Notes: generated by a model not told the origin, from the letters alone. A stretch of 64,000 nt of DNA from Bradyrhizobium forestalis (GCF_002795245.1 NZ_PGVG01000016.1:1-64000); one strand, 5' to 3'; counted from the stretch's first letter, positions 1 through 9,451 are shown. Program-made: numbers and translations.

Positions 1-814
1 GAGCGAGCGTCGGCAAGGTGGTTTCGTCGGCAAAGACCCGTTCGGCCTTCTTGACCTCGCTGAAGATGTAGTCGGCCATGATCTCGAGCTCGAAGCCGAG
101 CTTGCCCATCCATTGCGCCATCAGCTGGCGGTCGAGCTCGACCTTGTCGCGGGCGTAGATAGCCTCCTGCCGGTAGAGCGGCAGGCCATCGGCATATTTG
201 GCGACCGCGATCTGGGCCAGAAGCGCTTCCGTCGGAATGCCTCCTTCAATGATATGGGCCGGGGCCGGCGCCTGGATGACGCCGTCCGCGTCCTTGAAGG
301 CATACTTGGGACGGCGCGTAACGATCACACGGAACTTCGCCGGCACCACATCCAGGCGCTCCGACACGTCCTCGCCGATCAGTACCCTCTGCTTGCCGGC
401 ATGCTCAGCCAGCTCTTCCGGCTCAACGACGGTTACGATCCGTTCCAGATGGGGCGCAAAGCCCTTGCGCCGACGCGGTGCACGCTTGCCATCCGCCTGC
501 GCACGGCCCTTGCTGACCTGGGCCTTGATCGCAGCGATGCCGATCTCGATCTCCTCGAAGACGAAGGCCTGCTGTTCATCGCCGCCGTTCGCCGAGCCGA
601 GCTTTTCCGATCGTCGGCCGAACCAGGCGCGGTCGAAGGCCTTCAGGATCTGCGTCAGCCGCTCGATGCGCGTATCGGCATCGGCATTGCGGGCCTTGAG
701 ATCGGCGACTTCGTTCTCCAGAGCAGCGGCACGGGCCGCTTTCTCGGCCATGGCAAGAACCATGGCCTTCAGCGTCTCTACGTCATTCGGGAGGCTGAGA
801 TCGGGCGGCGTCAT
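1..814 (-). CDS. tnpC: IS66 transposase TnpC, N-terminal part (cut by window edge)
   Basis: This is the DDE transposase of the IS66 element. The frame stays open from the ATG at 814 to the window edge (about 271 residues). It begins MTPPDLSLPNDVETLK, followed by an N-terminal leucine-zipper-like helix (residues about 10-50). The IS66 signature FGRRSEKL comes next, then a basic RRRKGF stretch, then the start of the core with LPLYRQEAIYARDKVELDRQ. Full-length TnpC is about 510-550 residues, so roughly the second half is missing because of the window edge, not decay. It lies 75 bp downstream of tnpB. Confidence 0.85.
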   Translation of the reverse strand, partial: MTPPDLSLPNDVETLKAMVLAMAEKAARAAALENEVADLKARNADADTRIERLTQILKAFDRAWFGRRSEKLGSANGGDEQQAFVFEEIEIGIAAIKAQVSKGRAQADGKRAPRRRKGFAPHLERIVTVVEPEELAEHAGKQRVLIGEDVSERLDVVPAKFRVIVTRRPKYAFKDADGVIQAPAPAHIIEGGIPTEALLAQIAVAKYADGLPLYRQEAIYARDKVELDRQLMAQWMGKLGFELEIMADYIFSEVKKAERVFADETTLPTLA

Positions 815-889
815 TGACCCGACCAGAGCACATTTTGCTTCGCTTCTCTTGCCCTTTCAGCTCACTGATTCACTTCGCCGCAGTGCTTT

Positions 890-1234
890 TTACCCAACAA
901 TCTCCGGCGGCTTGACCGCCGCGGTCCGGACCCGCTTCCAGTCCATCCCATCGACCAGGGCCATCAACTGCGCACCATTCAGCTGCACCCGATGATGTCC
1001 GATCCGCGGCCAGCAGAACCTCGCCTTCTCAAGCCGTTTTAAATAGAGGCACACGCCAGAGCCATCCCACCATACGATCTTTATTCGGTCGGCTCTTTTG
1101 GCGCGGAACACATAAAGCGAACCATCGAACGGATCTGAGCCGGCATCGCGTACCAGCGCAACAAGGCCATCGATACCCTTGCGGAAGTCGACTGGATGGC
1201 TGGCCAGGTACACCTTCACACCAGAGGGGATCAT
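890..1234 (-). CDS. tnpB: IS66 Orf2 protein TnpB
   Basis: This accessory transposition protein of IS66 has 114 residues, which is the family length. It carries the family motifs VDFRKGIDGL, FVFRAKRADRIKIV-like (here YVFRAKRADRIKIVWWDG) and GVCLYLKRLE. Its exact role is not known, but it is needed with TnpA and TnpC for transposition in characterised members. The start at 1234 (MIPSGVKVYLA) overlaps the tnpA stop as ATGA, implying translational coupling. A longer upstream frame exists but is the tnpA region read out of frame. Confidence 0.9.
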   Translation of the reverse strand: MIPSGVKVYLASHPVDFRKGIDGLVALVRDAGSDPFDGSLYVFRAKRADRIKIVWWDGSGVCLYLKRLEKARFCWPRIGHHRVQLNGAQLMALVDGMDWKRVRTAAVKPPEIVG

Positions 1235-1608
1235 GCCGAACGGACCGCCCGGATCACCCGCTGCAAATGCGCCTCGTCGACATCCACGCCGGCGCGCACG
1301 ACCACCTCGCCAATGGCAATCTCGATCACTGACATGCACGCCATCGCGGCTTCGCGACTCGAAGACTGCGAGGGGCAAGTTCGTTCGGCCCGAGCATCGC
1401 GACGCCACGCGAAGAGCTGCGACGGGTGAATGCCGATCCGATGGGCGATCCCCGATACACTCGCGCCGGGCTCCAGCGCCTCTGCCACCACTTGTGCCTT
1501 GAACTCATCCGACCAGCGTCGGCGAAGTTGTCGCGGAGCCCCCTCAAGACGCTCGGCGACCGCTTCGATCATATGGAAGGTTCTAGTTTCAGAACTAGGC
1601 GCAGACAT
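1231..1608 (-). CDS. tnpA: IS66 Orf1 protein TnpA
   Basis: This is the small DNA-binding protein of IS66, 125 residues. The N-terminal half has a helix-turn-helix of the IS3/IS911 Orf1 type (RRWSDEFKAQVVAEAL, then a turn, then GIAHRIGIHPSQLFAWRR, residues about 30-70). The C-terminal part is the usual IS66 tail. It is the first gene of the element and lies about 80 bp inside the terminal repeat. The first Met (1608) gives a usual-length protein. Confidence 0.85.
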   Translation of the reverse strand: MSAPSSETRTFHMIEAVAERLEGAPRQLRRRWSDEFKAQVVAEALEPGASVSGIAHRIGIHPSQLFAWRRDARAERTCPSQSSSREAAMACMSVIEIAIGEVVVRAGVDVDEAHLQRVIRAVRSA

Positions 1609-1691
1609 AGAAGCTCACATCGGCTCACAGACTCAGCAGCCGATAGCCGATCGCTCCCCACTCCGCCAGACGGGATCTCTTTGCCGCTTAC

Positions 1692-2222
1692 CGAACTTCT
1701 GACAACTACACGCCTGACCGACTGCCCCGCGGCTAGGAACGTCACTGATGTTGGTGGCGATCAGCTTAGTGTGGGGGTTGAAGGCTCAAAGCGCACGCAT
1801 CGAGGCGAGCAGCGAGAAGCTGCGCCGGCGCAGCTCGCTTTGTTCGCGGTCTCAGCCAGCTGACCTGCAGAGTCAAAGAGTGCCGTACGGGTGAGTTTCC
1901 GAGAAGCACGGAGGCTCGGACCGACAGGCCAGGATTTCTGTGGCTGGATGATGATTCGTCGCACCTTACCGTCGATTCGACATCCTCGAGCCGCTCGCTG
2001 CAATTCACAGTGCGCAATTGCTTGGAACCAGCTCAGCAGGCTTCGACCTTGAGCCCCTGGCACACCGGTTGCTTTAGCACCGGCGGAGCGTCGGCCTGGG
2101 TGCAGCCTAGCCCAGCATACGGAAGACACCATTCGTTGACTGCTGCGCGTCGTTCTGCGGGCGGACGCGGACGGAGCGCTATGTTTGCGATTCCACGATC
2201 TAGGAGAAAAGCGAGACATCAC
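1692..2222. other. Intergenic region between IS66 and the peroxidase gene
   Basis: About 530 bp without a convincing gene. Short open frames on both strands lack family features and are probably chance. The stretch 1740-2020 may be old mobile-element debris, but I cannot name it. The only feature I support is the -24/-12 promoter at 2058-2073. Confidence 0.5.
2058..2073 (+). promoter_or_regulatory. Sigma-54 (-24/-12) promoter for cytochrome c peroxidase
   Basis: TGGCAC-ACCGG-TTGCT matches the RpoN consensus at every defined base, with exactly ten bases between GG and GC. It lies about 150 bp upstream of the ATG at 2223. I looked for a NifA site (TGT-N10-ACA) upstream and found none, so the activator is unproven. 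Confidence 0.75.
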
Positions 2223-3293
2223 ATGAGGAAAATAGCGGTACGCGAGCTTTCCAGGGCCGGTAGGTTAAGTGTTGTGGCCTCAGCCATTCTGGTTTCCTCC
2301 GCCGCAGGCGCCAATGAGGATTTGATGCGCGTCGCCAAGCGGATTTTCGAGCCAATTCCCTCAGCCGCTCCAGCGGTGAGGGACAATCCTATCACCCATG
2401 AAAAGGTCACACTTGGCAAATCCTTGTTTTTCGATTCGAGGCTATCGGCGAGCGGCGTTATTAGCTGCAATACGTGTCATAACCTTGGGACGGGCGGGGT
2501 AGATGCCGGCCCGAGGTCGATTGGTCATCGTTGGCAGCTGGGGTCACGTCGTGCGCCAACAGTCTATAACGCAGTCTTCAACGTGGCGCAGTTCTGGGAT
2601 GGGCGAGCGGCGGATCTTAAGGCGCAAGCCGCAGGCCCTGTCCAGGCCAGCGTCGAAATGAATGCGACGCCCGATCACGTGCTCAAAACATTGAATTCAA
2701 TGACCGATTATGTCGTTATGTTCAGTAAGGCTTTTCCAAACGAAGTGGCGCCCGTTACGTTTGAAAATTTCGCCAAGGCCATCGAGGCTTTCGAGGCAAC
2801 CTTGATTACTCCCGCCGCCCCCTTCGATCAGTACCTCGAGGGCGATGAATATGCTCTCAGCGATCAGCAGAAAACCGGGCTAAAGCTATTCATCGAAAAG
2901 GGATGTTCCTCTTGCCACAACGGAATTAACGTCGGTGGACAGGATTATTTTCGCTTCGGCGTCGTTAAGAGGCCAGCCGAAGGCCTGCTTCCAAAGGAGG
3001 ACAAGGGTCGTTTTGCCGTCACTAAGGATCTCGGCGACGAGTATGTTTTCCGCTCGGCGCCGTTGCGCAACGTCGCATTGCGCCCCCCCTACTTTCATTC
3101 TGGTCAGGTTTGGAGTCTTAAGCAAGCGGTCGGCGTCATGAGTGAGGTTCAGCTTGGAGCAAAGCTCAGCGATGAAGAAACTGACGAGATTGTCGCCTTT
3201 CTGAATTCGCTCACCGGGCAGCTGCCGAAGATCGAGTACCCGATACTGCCCACGCGCACCATTGCAACGCCAAAGCCCTCCTTAGACAAATAG
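2223..3293 (+). CDS. Di-haem cytochrome c peroxidase (CCP/MauG family)
   Basis: This is a periplasmic enzyme that reduces H2O2 to water with electrons from cytochrome c. The protein has 356 residues. Residues 1-30 form a signal peptide ending in an Ala-rich site before NEDLM. Two haem-binding motifs are present: CNTCH at 82-86 and CSSCH at 228-232. The family block FWDGRA (about 124-129) and the C-terminal PYFHSG are also present. The start at 2223 is chosen because it begins the signal peptide and follows TAGGAGA by about a dozen bases; the longer frame to 2010 would include the promoter region. A perfect sigma-54 promoter upstream suggests expression during microaerobic or nitrogen-fixing growth. 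It stands alone, with no linked electron donor. Confidence 0.9.
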   Translation: MRKIAVRELSRAGRLSVVASAILVSSAAGANEDLMRVAKRIFEPIPSAAPAVRDNPITHEKVTLGKSLFFDSRLSASGVISCNTCHNLGTGGVDAGPRSIGHRWQLGSRRAPTVYNAVFNVAQFWDGRAADLKAQAAGPVQASVEMNATPDHVLKTLNSMTDYVVMFSKAFPNEVAPVTFENFAKAIEAFEATLITPAAPFDQYLEGDEYALSDQQKTGLKLFIEKGCSSCHNGINVGGQDYFRFGVVKRPAEGLLPKEDKGRFAVTKDLGDEYVFRSAPLRNVALRPPYFHSGQVWSLKQAVGVMSEVQLGAKLSDEETDEIVAFLNSLTGQLPKIEYPILPTRTIATPKPSLDK

Positions 3294-4413
3294 GTCTTCA
3301 CGATAGCGACACCCTAGGCGGTCCAAGCCGGAGCATTCAATAGGCTCAAGTTGCGGGCCTCAAGCCCGAACCCGTCGCCGACGCCAGAGTTCCTTAGGGA
3401 CCGGTTAAGTCATCCGTCTTGGGCAGCTCAATCCTGCGTCGACTCGCGAGGCAACGAAGGCCCGCGCGCCCTGAAATACGTCGGCAACCCGTGCTGCTAG
3501 GAAGACGTTCTGCCGTAGCTCGCGGGCACCGCATATCATCTCACATCAGCCCTTTCTCCAAGCGGCCGGCCGCCGACTTCTCCTCCGCACAGATCGGAAC
3601 GGCGCCAGATCGGATGGCATGCACTTGTCCTTCATTGACGAGTTTTACGGCCGCATGTTCGCCAAAGCACCATCCCCAATCCAAAAGGCGATGGATCATC
3701 CTCAGCTTCCATGTGGTAGCTCCTACATTGTACGCATGGTGACGCGAGCGTCCACAGTCCTACAATAAGAGGTTGCGATTTAAGATGTCGGGTGGAGACG
3801 GATACAAAACCTCCCTTGCCGCAAGACGCGCAGATATTCTTTGAAACGGCACGCGGATTGCTGGGTATGGATCAACCATCCCCCGCCAAGGGAGGGGCGC
3901 GGGGAGCCGGAGTTTCAATGAGATTTATCCGATTCATCCTGATCGATCTGGCTTTGATGCTGCTCGCACCCGAGAATGCAGAAGCCATGACTGTGGCTTC
4001 CGGCGCAAACGTCAAATCGTCTAGCAAAGCCGTGGGATCCTTGATGCGGACTTTCGGCTCCGAGCCAGTATTCAGCTCTGGCCTGAGCCGACATCTTTAC
4101 CGCCAAACCTCTCAAGCGTCGCGATTTGGACCTTCAACAGAAGGCGCCGGGCAGGCGAAGCAGGCTGAATACTCCGCGCTAAGGGACAGGCGCTTCGCCT
4201 CTCATTGGCAAGCGCACTGGGAAGCGTCCGACTGTCACGATCCTCACGGCGCGGAGATGCTCAAGAAGCGTCTGATCTTAACACAGATCTGCAGTCCGCC
4301 GCCGCAGCTTGTGCCCTCAGGCGAGCAGAGATGCCGTGAGCGGCACAGGCTGAATTATCTGCAGCGATTGTGCTCGTGACCTGCACAGGAAGATACAGCA
4401 CAGGCGTAGGTTC
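3294..4413. other. Poorly coding region upstream of the modC-like gene
   Basis: About 1.1 kb separates the peroxidase from the ModC-like gene. ModA and ModB, expected next to ModC, are not present here. Apart from the possible small secreted protein at 3918-4379, I see only short frames. One of these, 3619-3768 (+, 49 codons, beginning MHLSFIDEFYGRMF), has protein-like composition but no start signal or family that I recognise. It could be a gene remnant. Confidence 0.4.
3918..4379 (+). CDS. Hypothetical protein with predicted signal peptide
   Basis: I do not recognise this gene. The 153-residue frame begins MRFIRFILIDLALMLL and reaches an AEA site at about residue 23, which resembles a Sec signal peptide. 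GGAG lies five bases before the ATG. The rest is low in hydrophobic residues, rich in Ser, Arg and His, and shows no motif. It lies just upstream of the ModC-like gene on the same strand, where a ModA substrate-binding protein might be expected, but it does not resemble ModA and is too short. It could be a decayed gene or a chance frame. Confidence 0.3.
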   Translation: MRFIRFILIDLALMLLAPENAEAMTVASGANVKSSSKAVGSLMRTFGSEPVFSSGLSRHLYRQTSQASRFGPSTEGAGQAKQAEYSALRDRRFASHWQAHWEASDCHDPHGAEMLKKRLILTQICSPPPQLVPSGEQRCRERHRLNYLQRLCS

Positions 4414-5538
4414 ATGCGAGAAGCAAAAACGGGCTATATTGAGGTTGCCTTCAACGACTCTCTCGGAAACATTCCGCTTGATGCGCAATTCAGCCTACCA
4501 GCCAAAGGCGTCACAGCGATTTTTGGTCCGCCCGGGTGCGGCAAGACCACACTCGCGCGCTGCATCGCTGGTGTGCAGCGCCTGCCCAACGGATTTTGTG
4601 CGGTCGATGGAGAGATTTGGCAGAACGAGACGACGTTTCGACCGCCTCATCTGCGTCCCCTCGCATATGTATTCCGACCACCAATTCCTCTTTCGCATTG
4701 GTCTGTACGGCGTACCCTCCTATACAAGGCGTCAAAATCGACACCAACACTAATCGATTTTGATGGAGTGGTCGAATTGCTCGCCTTGTCGCCGCTGCTC
4801 GAGCGTTCGCCATCACATCTTTCCGCGGCCGAGCGACAGCGCCTTGCCCTTGGCAGCGCGCTGTTGGGCCAGCCTCAGCTACTTTTGCTGGACGATCCAC
4901 TCATTGTGCTCGACCGCTCCGCCAAATGCGAGATCCTGCCATTTCTCGAGCGCATGCGGGAAAAGCTCCCATTGCCGATGATCTACATCACCCATGATAT
5001 CGCTGATATCGAGCGTTTTGCCGATCATCTTGTCATGATGAAAGATGGCGTCGTGACTGCGGCCGGGCCGCTCAATGTCGTTCAGAGCGATCCGGCGCTA
5101 GCTGGGCGCGGCGAAGCGGCAGTCTGTCTTGATACCTTGGTCGGCGGCTATGACGGACGCTATGGGCTGATCATGCTCCGCCTCAACAGGGCGCGCCTTC
5201 TGATACCTGGAGTGCCGCTTAGACCGGGCGCGCAGCTGCGGCTGCGCATCGCAGCCGGCGATGTCAGCATCGCGTGCGAGCCCCCACGGGCAAGCTCTAT
5301 CCTCAATGTATTTCCGGCACGCATCAAAGCCTCTCTGCCGTTCGATGAGGCGGAGGTCACCTTGGTCCTGGCTCTTGAAACTGGCCGTTCTGGCGTGCCG
5401 CTTTTGGCGCGCATTACGCGCCGCTCCTTTGATGCGCTACGGCTCAGCAATGGAGCGAACGTTTTTGCGGAGGTCGCGCGCGCCGTTCCGCTCGCGGCTG
5501 CCGAGCGGTGCTTGCAACGCCTGCCACGATCCGCATGA
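4414..5538 (+). CDS. modC: ModC-like molybdate ABC transporter ATP-binding protein, catalytic motifs altered
   Basis: ModC normally powers molybdate uptake through ModB. The 374-residue length and order fit: an N-terminal ATPase domain (Walker A GPPGCGKTT, 38-46; Walker B LLLLD, 156-160; H-loop THD) and a C-terminal Mop/TOBE domain with ARITRRSFDALRLSNG. Three key positions differ from working ABC ATPases. The Q-loop Gln is Arg88 (YVFRPP), the signature LSGGE is LSAAE (136-140), and the catalytic Glu after Walker B is Asp161. Neither modA nor modB is in the window. It is followed 15 bp later by a DUF2478 gene, a family I associate with molybdenum gene neighbourhoods. It may be weakly active, inactive, or a molybdate-binding regulator. 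Confidence 0.8.
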   Translation: MREAKTGYIEVAFNDSLGNIPLDAQFSLPAKGVTAIFGPPGCGKTTLARCIAGVQRLPNGFCAVDGEIWQNETTFRPPHLRPLAYVFRPPIPLSHWSVRRTLLYKASKSTPTLIDFDGVVELLALSPLLERSPSHLSAAERQRLALGSALLGQPQLLLLDDPLIVLDRSAKCEILPFLERMREKLPLPMIYITHDIADIERFADHLVMMKDGVVTAAGPLNVVQSDPALAGRGEAAVCLDTLVGGYDGRYGLIMLRLNRARLLIPGVPLRPGAQLRLRIAAGDVSIACEPPRASSILNVFPARIKASLPFDEAEVTLVLALETGRSGVPLLARITRRSFDALRLSNGANVFAEVARAVPLAAAERCLQRLPRSA

Positions 5539-5553
5539 GAGCGTTCGACAGAT

Positions 5554-6270
5554 ATGCCCCGATACGAGAAACACATCAACAGGAACCCGGCCGTGATCGA
5601 TAAACTGGATGAGATAGATCCGAATAGTGTGGGCGCTATTCTCTACCGTCCAAAAGACGATGTGGATAGGCTACTCGCTGATTTTGCGCAGGATATCGTG
5701 CAGCAAGGTGTACGCATCGGCGGCATCGTGCAGCGACACGCGAGGTCCGCAAATGGCACGCACGTCATGCTCGCAATCGACGTCGCGACAGGACAAGAGA
5801 TCTCGATTTCCCAGCCACTCGGCAGCGGAGCTACGTCCTGTAATCTCGATACAAATGGGCTCGCCGAGGCCGCAGCCGTCGTTTCCAAGGCACTTCGCAA
5901 CAAGATCGACCTTCTCGTGGTCAACAAATTCGCCAGACAAGAAGCCGCTGGCCGGGGCCTGCGCGCCGAATTCGTTGACGCGATCACCCGAGGCGTACCA
6001 GTCCTGACAGCCGTTCCAAAAAAATGCCTTGCCGACTGGCGAACCTTCACCGCGGGGGTTGGCACGCTGCTGCCTTGTGATCGTGAATCCTTGGAGCAGT
6101 GGTGGTGCGAGATCTCAACGCGCCGGGGGCGCAGCGGGGCCCTCAGCCCCAGCTGCGGTTATTTGGGGACGATGATACCGGATCGCTTGATGACGACAGT
6201 GAGACTGTCGACCACGTCGTCTCCAAAATCGCCCATCGGGCTCTTTCGCCGCCTCCGAAAACAGCCCTAG
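5554..6270 (+). CDS. DUF2478 family protein with unusual C-terminal tail
   Basis: This is a protein of unknown function resembling small nucleotide-binding NTPase-like proteins. Residues about 25-188 fit DUF2478: the ILYRPKDDVDRLLADFAQDI start, GVRIGGIVQRH, ISISQPLGSG, CNLD, LLVVNKFARQEAAGRGLR and GVPVLTAVP. The family usually ends soon after the WWCEIS position. Here the frame runs on about 50 residues into a Ser/Arg-rich tail (GRSGALSPS...), which suggests a frameshift or readthrough at the old end. A GTG at 5593 preceded by AGGAA is an alternative start. It lies 15 bp after the ModC-like gene, so the two are probably co-transcribed. A link to molybdenum handling is inferred from position only. 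Confidence 0.7.
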   Translation: MPRYEKHINRNPAVIDKLDEIDPNSVGAILYRPKDDVDRLLADFAQDIVQQGVRIGGIVQRHARSANGTHVMLAIDVATGQEISISQPLGSGATSCNLDTNGLAEAAAVVSKALRNKIDLLVVNKFARQEAAGRGLRAEFVDAITRGVPVLTAVPKKCLADWRTFTAGVGTLLPCDRESLEQWWCEISTRRGRSGALSPSCGYLGTMIPDRLMTTVRLSTTSSPKSPIGLFRRLRKQP

Positions 6271-6428
6271 CTCTTGCGTCCGCTCTCACGCTCTGCGCCA
6301 CCGCGATGCTTTGCGAACTGCAGATTGCGGACCTCCTATGGCGAGAGTTCAACCAGCTGCTTGTTCCGCCGATATCAACCCCTCAGTCGGTTCTGCAGTG
6401 CCTGCTAGTCGACGACGAGATTGCTTAG
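6099..6428 (+). CDS. Possible overlapping or remnant frame with one hydrophobic segment
   Basis: I do not recognise this. A 109-residue frame (GTG start at 6099) overlaps the last 170 bp of the DUF2478 gene in another frame. It has an acidic patch (FGDDDTGSLDDDSE), then PPPKTALALAS and a possible membrane segment (ALTLCATAMLCELQIADLLW). Its composition looks more protein-like than the tail of the overlapping gene. It may be the front of a truncated membrane protein gene cut off by the effector pseudogene beyond. Confidence 0.25.
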   Translation: MVVRDLNAPGAQRGPQPQLRLFGDDDTGSLDDDSETVDHVVSKIAHRALSPPPKTALALASALTLCATAMLCELQIADLLWREFNQLLVPPISTPQSVLQCLLVDDEIA

Positions 6429-9400
6429 GTTCAGGTCTGGCTGACGTCTTCCCGCTAACCGCCTGGCCAGCGCCCGCGTACCGTCGAGCACAAAGACACC
6501 GCAATCGTAGCCGTTCCTCTGCTGGCGTATGAGAGCGTTTTGCAGGTTGTCTCAGGCTCCCACCCGCGCTGCGAGCATTGCTGCGGGTCTGTCATTGCGT
6601 CCCCGGGCGGAGTCGTAGTGGTCGGCGAACGGATTATTGCGATCGCGGCGGTCCACCAGCAGCAACGATCAATGGGACCCGCGGTCATCGAGGTCCATGG
6701 TGCTGGCGTCATTCACCGGCACGAACAGAAAGTCGGCTGTGTCGTTACCATTGGGATCATCGACAATCTGATGGAATGCGGATAGCGCGTCGGCGTTGGT
6801 ACCCTGGCCCACCCGAAAGGCCATGAGAGGATCTACAAACCGGGTCCGAGCGGCAAGATTTGGATTGCTCGCCCACAACTCCTGCGCCAGGAGTTCGTAG
6901 TCCCCCTGGATATGCTCGTCGCCCAGCCAGTCCCTGGCTCCGAGCATCCGCCCGCTGCGGTCGCCGGCAGAGGCACTCGCAGCCGAACCGCCGACCCTGG
7001 CCTTAGGGGCCGAGGATGGGCCAGCATGATGGATCAGCTGAGCGTCCCGGCGTCCTCGCGGACCCAACGTGATAGAATAGGTCTCCCCGTTGATGGAGAC
7101 CGGCTGGGGAGCCATTCGCGAACTCGGCAACAGCATTTTATTGTCCAGTACATCGAGCAGGAAATCCGGCACCGGCTGTGAGCCATGCTGCCAATCCTCG
7201 CCGACGAGATGTCCGATATCCTCCAGCTCTTGGGGTACGCCTGATGGCCCGATGAAGAACGGAGGTCTCCCGGCAGGGCTCTGCACCGGCCCTGACTGGG
7301 CATCGTCACGCATGTCCTGCGGTGTGGACGGACAGGTCAACCAAAGAACCGAGACCCCGATAGATGCCTGAGGACCGAGCTGGCTCACCCTTCGGCGTTG
7401 GAAAGTCGAAATAGGTCGGCACTTGTGGGGACTAAGTTGAGCTCGACCCAGCCGGCTCCTGCCTGCTGGCCTGCCCAAACGGGCCTACCATCGGCGGCCA
7501 CTCACTTTCGGACGGCGGCGTCGGCAAATCTCGCATCCAGGTCGGGATGGAGGTTGAGTCCGAGCCTGCTCTTTGCTGAGGAGAGGGTACACCCAGCGCT
7601 CTGTTTGCCTCGACGACTTGCGCATACTGCCTGAGCTTCTTGAGAGTCACGCCAGATTTCCCTTTGGCTTCGACGTAAGCCCTGTAGTCTGCATCCAGCG
7701 AGCGTTGCTGCTCATTGTTGCCGTTGATTCGGCTCGCGATGCTCTCCCTACCCTCTGCGCGGAGCCAGTCACTGAACTTGCGCTGCGCCGAGGCAGTATC
7801 CTGAATGGTTTTTCTCCTGTGCTGGAACCCGGGTCGAGCTTGCTTAGCTCTTCGTCGGCGAGGCCCTCAAATGAGGCGGGCGTCGTCGTCGTAAGGGCGA
7901 AATCCTTGTTGGGGCTCGAGACCTAGGTATTCTCTAAATGGATCGAGTGGGGCCGTCCGCTTTGTGGCTTTACTGAACGCCGCATAATCTGCGTTCAATG
8001 ACGATTGCTGCGCAGGATTGCCGCCGATTCGGTCCATGATGCTCCGCCTGCCCTCCCTTTGAAGACAGTCACTGAAAGAGCGTAGGCGGTAAACCATCGT
8101 CGAAACGGCGGCTTTCTCCTTCTTGGTCGCGTCAGATCCAAGGTTGGACAGAGCGTCGGTCAAAACGTCATCGATCGTGGAGATGTCCTCCGGATGAGCC
8201 GACAATGTTTCGCGTCCCATCAGGCGGGCCCCCGGCACCGACAGCTTGGAGCCCGTCAGCCCCGATCCTGCGCAGATGAGACAGCGCCGCACTGAGGCGG
8301 TCTCGATCATCGCCGCCAGCTTCAACGTACTCGTCGATGTCGGCGGCGAGCGACCTTGGTTCATTGAACGCCCGAAGAGCCAATGGCCCTTTATTCTGTG
8401 CTCGGAGCCAACGAGCAAACGTGTTGAGCGCCTGCACGTTGGACTTGATCGTAGCAGCCGGGACCTTTCCAGTCCCGCGGCCTCTGGTACCATCGGGAGA
8501 AATTCTGTAGTCTTTGACTTTCCGTGAACTGGCGGATCATCCGCTCATCTGGGGATGCATCGGTTGCTCTCGCGTATTCACAAAAGCTGGGGGCGGAATG
8601 GGATTTCCAGCCTGGAAATTCCGGAGTGTTGCCAATGCTCCCCCCACAGAGTTCCTGCTATTGGCGCTCGCCACCTTCATAAATTCATCTTTATAGGCGG
8701 CCAGCCGATCAGCGTTGCCAAGCAGGTCCTTTAGCGTGATGCCTTTGGGTCGGAGGAACTCGCTGAACATTCGAAGTGCCGTCACGTAGTTCTCAATGGT
8801 CTTGGTCTTACGGTGCGCGCTCCCCAATGCTGTCTTGAACTCTTGCAATCAGCTCCAGGTCCTCTTCGGACGGTCGACTGCGCTTTGCGAAATCCATGCG
8901 GAGCTCTGAATAGACGGCGTCGCCGCCCGACGACTTCTCCCGGCGACTTCCTCCAAAGGCCTTGCCGAGCCTGATTTGACCCGCGAGAACAGTCCACGGG
9001 ACTTGCTCTCCCTGGCCCGCGCCTCCGGTTGTGCCTCCGACGGCGCTGTGTAGCGCATGCTCCTGAATGGCCTGCCCCGCAAGTCAGATTGGTAATCGCT
9101 TGCGCCCGAGCCGAGATAAGCGTGCGCAACATCGACGCTGTAACGCGTACTACTGGAGGAATTGTCGCGCAGGTTGGACCTGGGCGGCATCCGCATCGAA
9201 CCACCAATGTCCGTACGCTGGATATTTTCACGCGACCGGGCGGCTGGAGCCTCGGGGGAACTCGCCGGAGGCGAACTCTCCTCAGCAGAGCGGAGTTGCA
9301 GCTCACCCAACTGCTGCTCGACGCCATCTTGATCTGCAGGCTCGGCATCGGCCCCTTGCCGCGCACGCTGCAGCTGTTGCCCGGCGTACCAACGCATCCA

Positions 9401-9451
9401 ATAGTTCGGATCGTTATAACCCGGTTCCATACCACTCTCCCTAGATGACAT
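6375..9451 (-). pseudogene. NopD-like type III effector, C48 (Ulp1/SUMO protease) family, decayed
   Basis: Effectors of this family are injected into plant cells and cut SUMO conjugates. The protease domain is clear between about 7000 and 6375: WLGDEHIQGDYELL, then AARTRFVDP, DFLFVPVND, the catalytic His (GSH), the Asp in HYDS, and the nucleophile in NGYDCGVFVLDGTRAL. The frame is interrupted by in-frame stops at 6669-6671 (at the Trp expected after GSH), 6552-6554 and 6405-6407; the natural stop is at 6375-6377. Upstream the coding sequence jumps frame several times (about 7450-8850). The stretch includes helical repeat-like segments such as ALRMFSEFLRPKGITLKDLL. The N-terminus (MEPGYNDPNYWMRW, ATG 9430 or 9451) survives. 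It is not expected to be functional. Confidence 0.8.

Larger units (their letters stand above)
1..1691 (-). mobile_element. IS66-family insertion sequence, partial
   Basis: Three consecutive minus-strand genes have the tnpA-tnpB-tnpC organisation of IS66 elements. TnpA and TnpB overlap by ATGA. The outer end reads GTAAGCGG starting at 1691 on the minus strand, which matches the usual IS66 terminal GTAAGC. The other end lies outside the window, so the 8-bp target duplication normally made by IS66 cannot be checked. No frameshift is seen in the visible part, so it may be an intact copy. Confidence 0.85.

Noticed and set aside
1761..2222. 153-codon minus-strand frame upstream of the peroxidase
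   Set aside because: It overlaps the sigma-54 promoter in antisense and has no recognisable domain.
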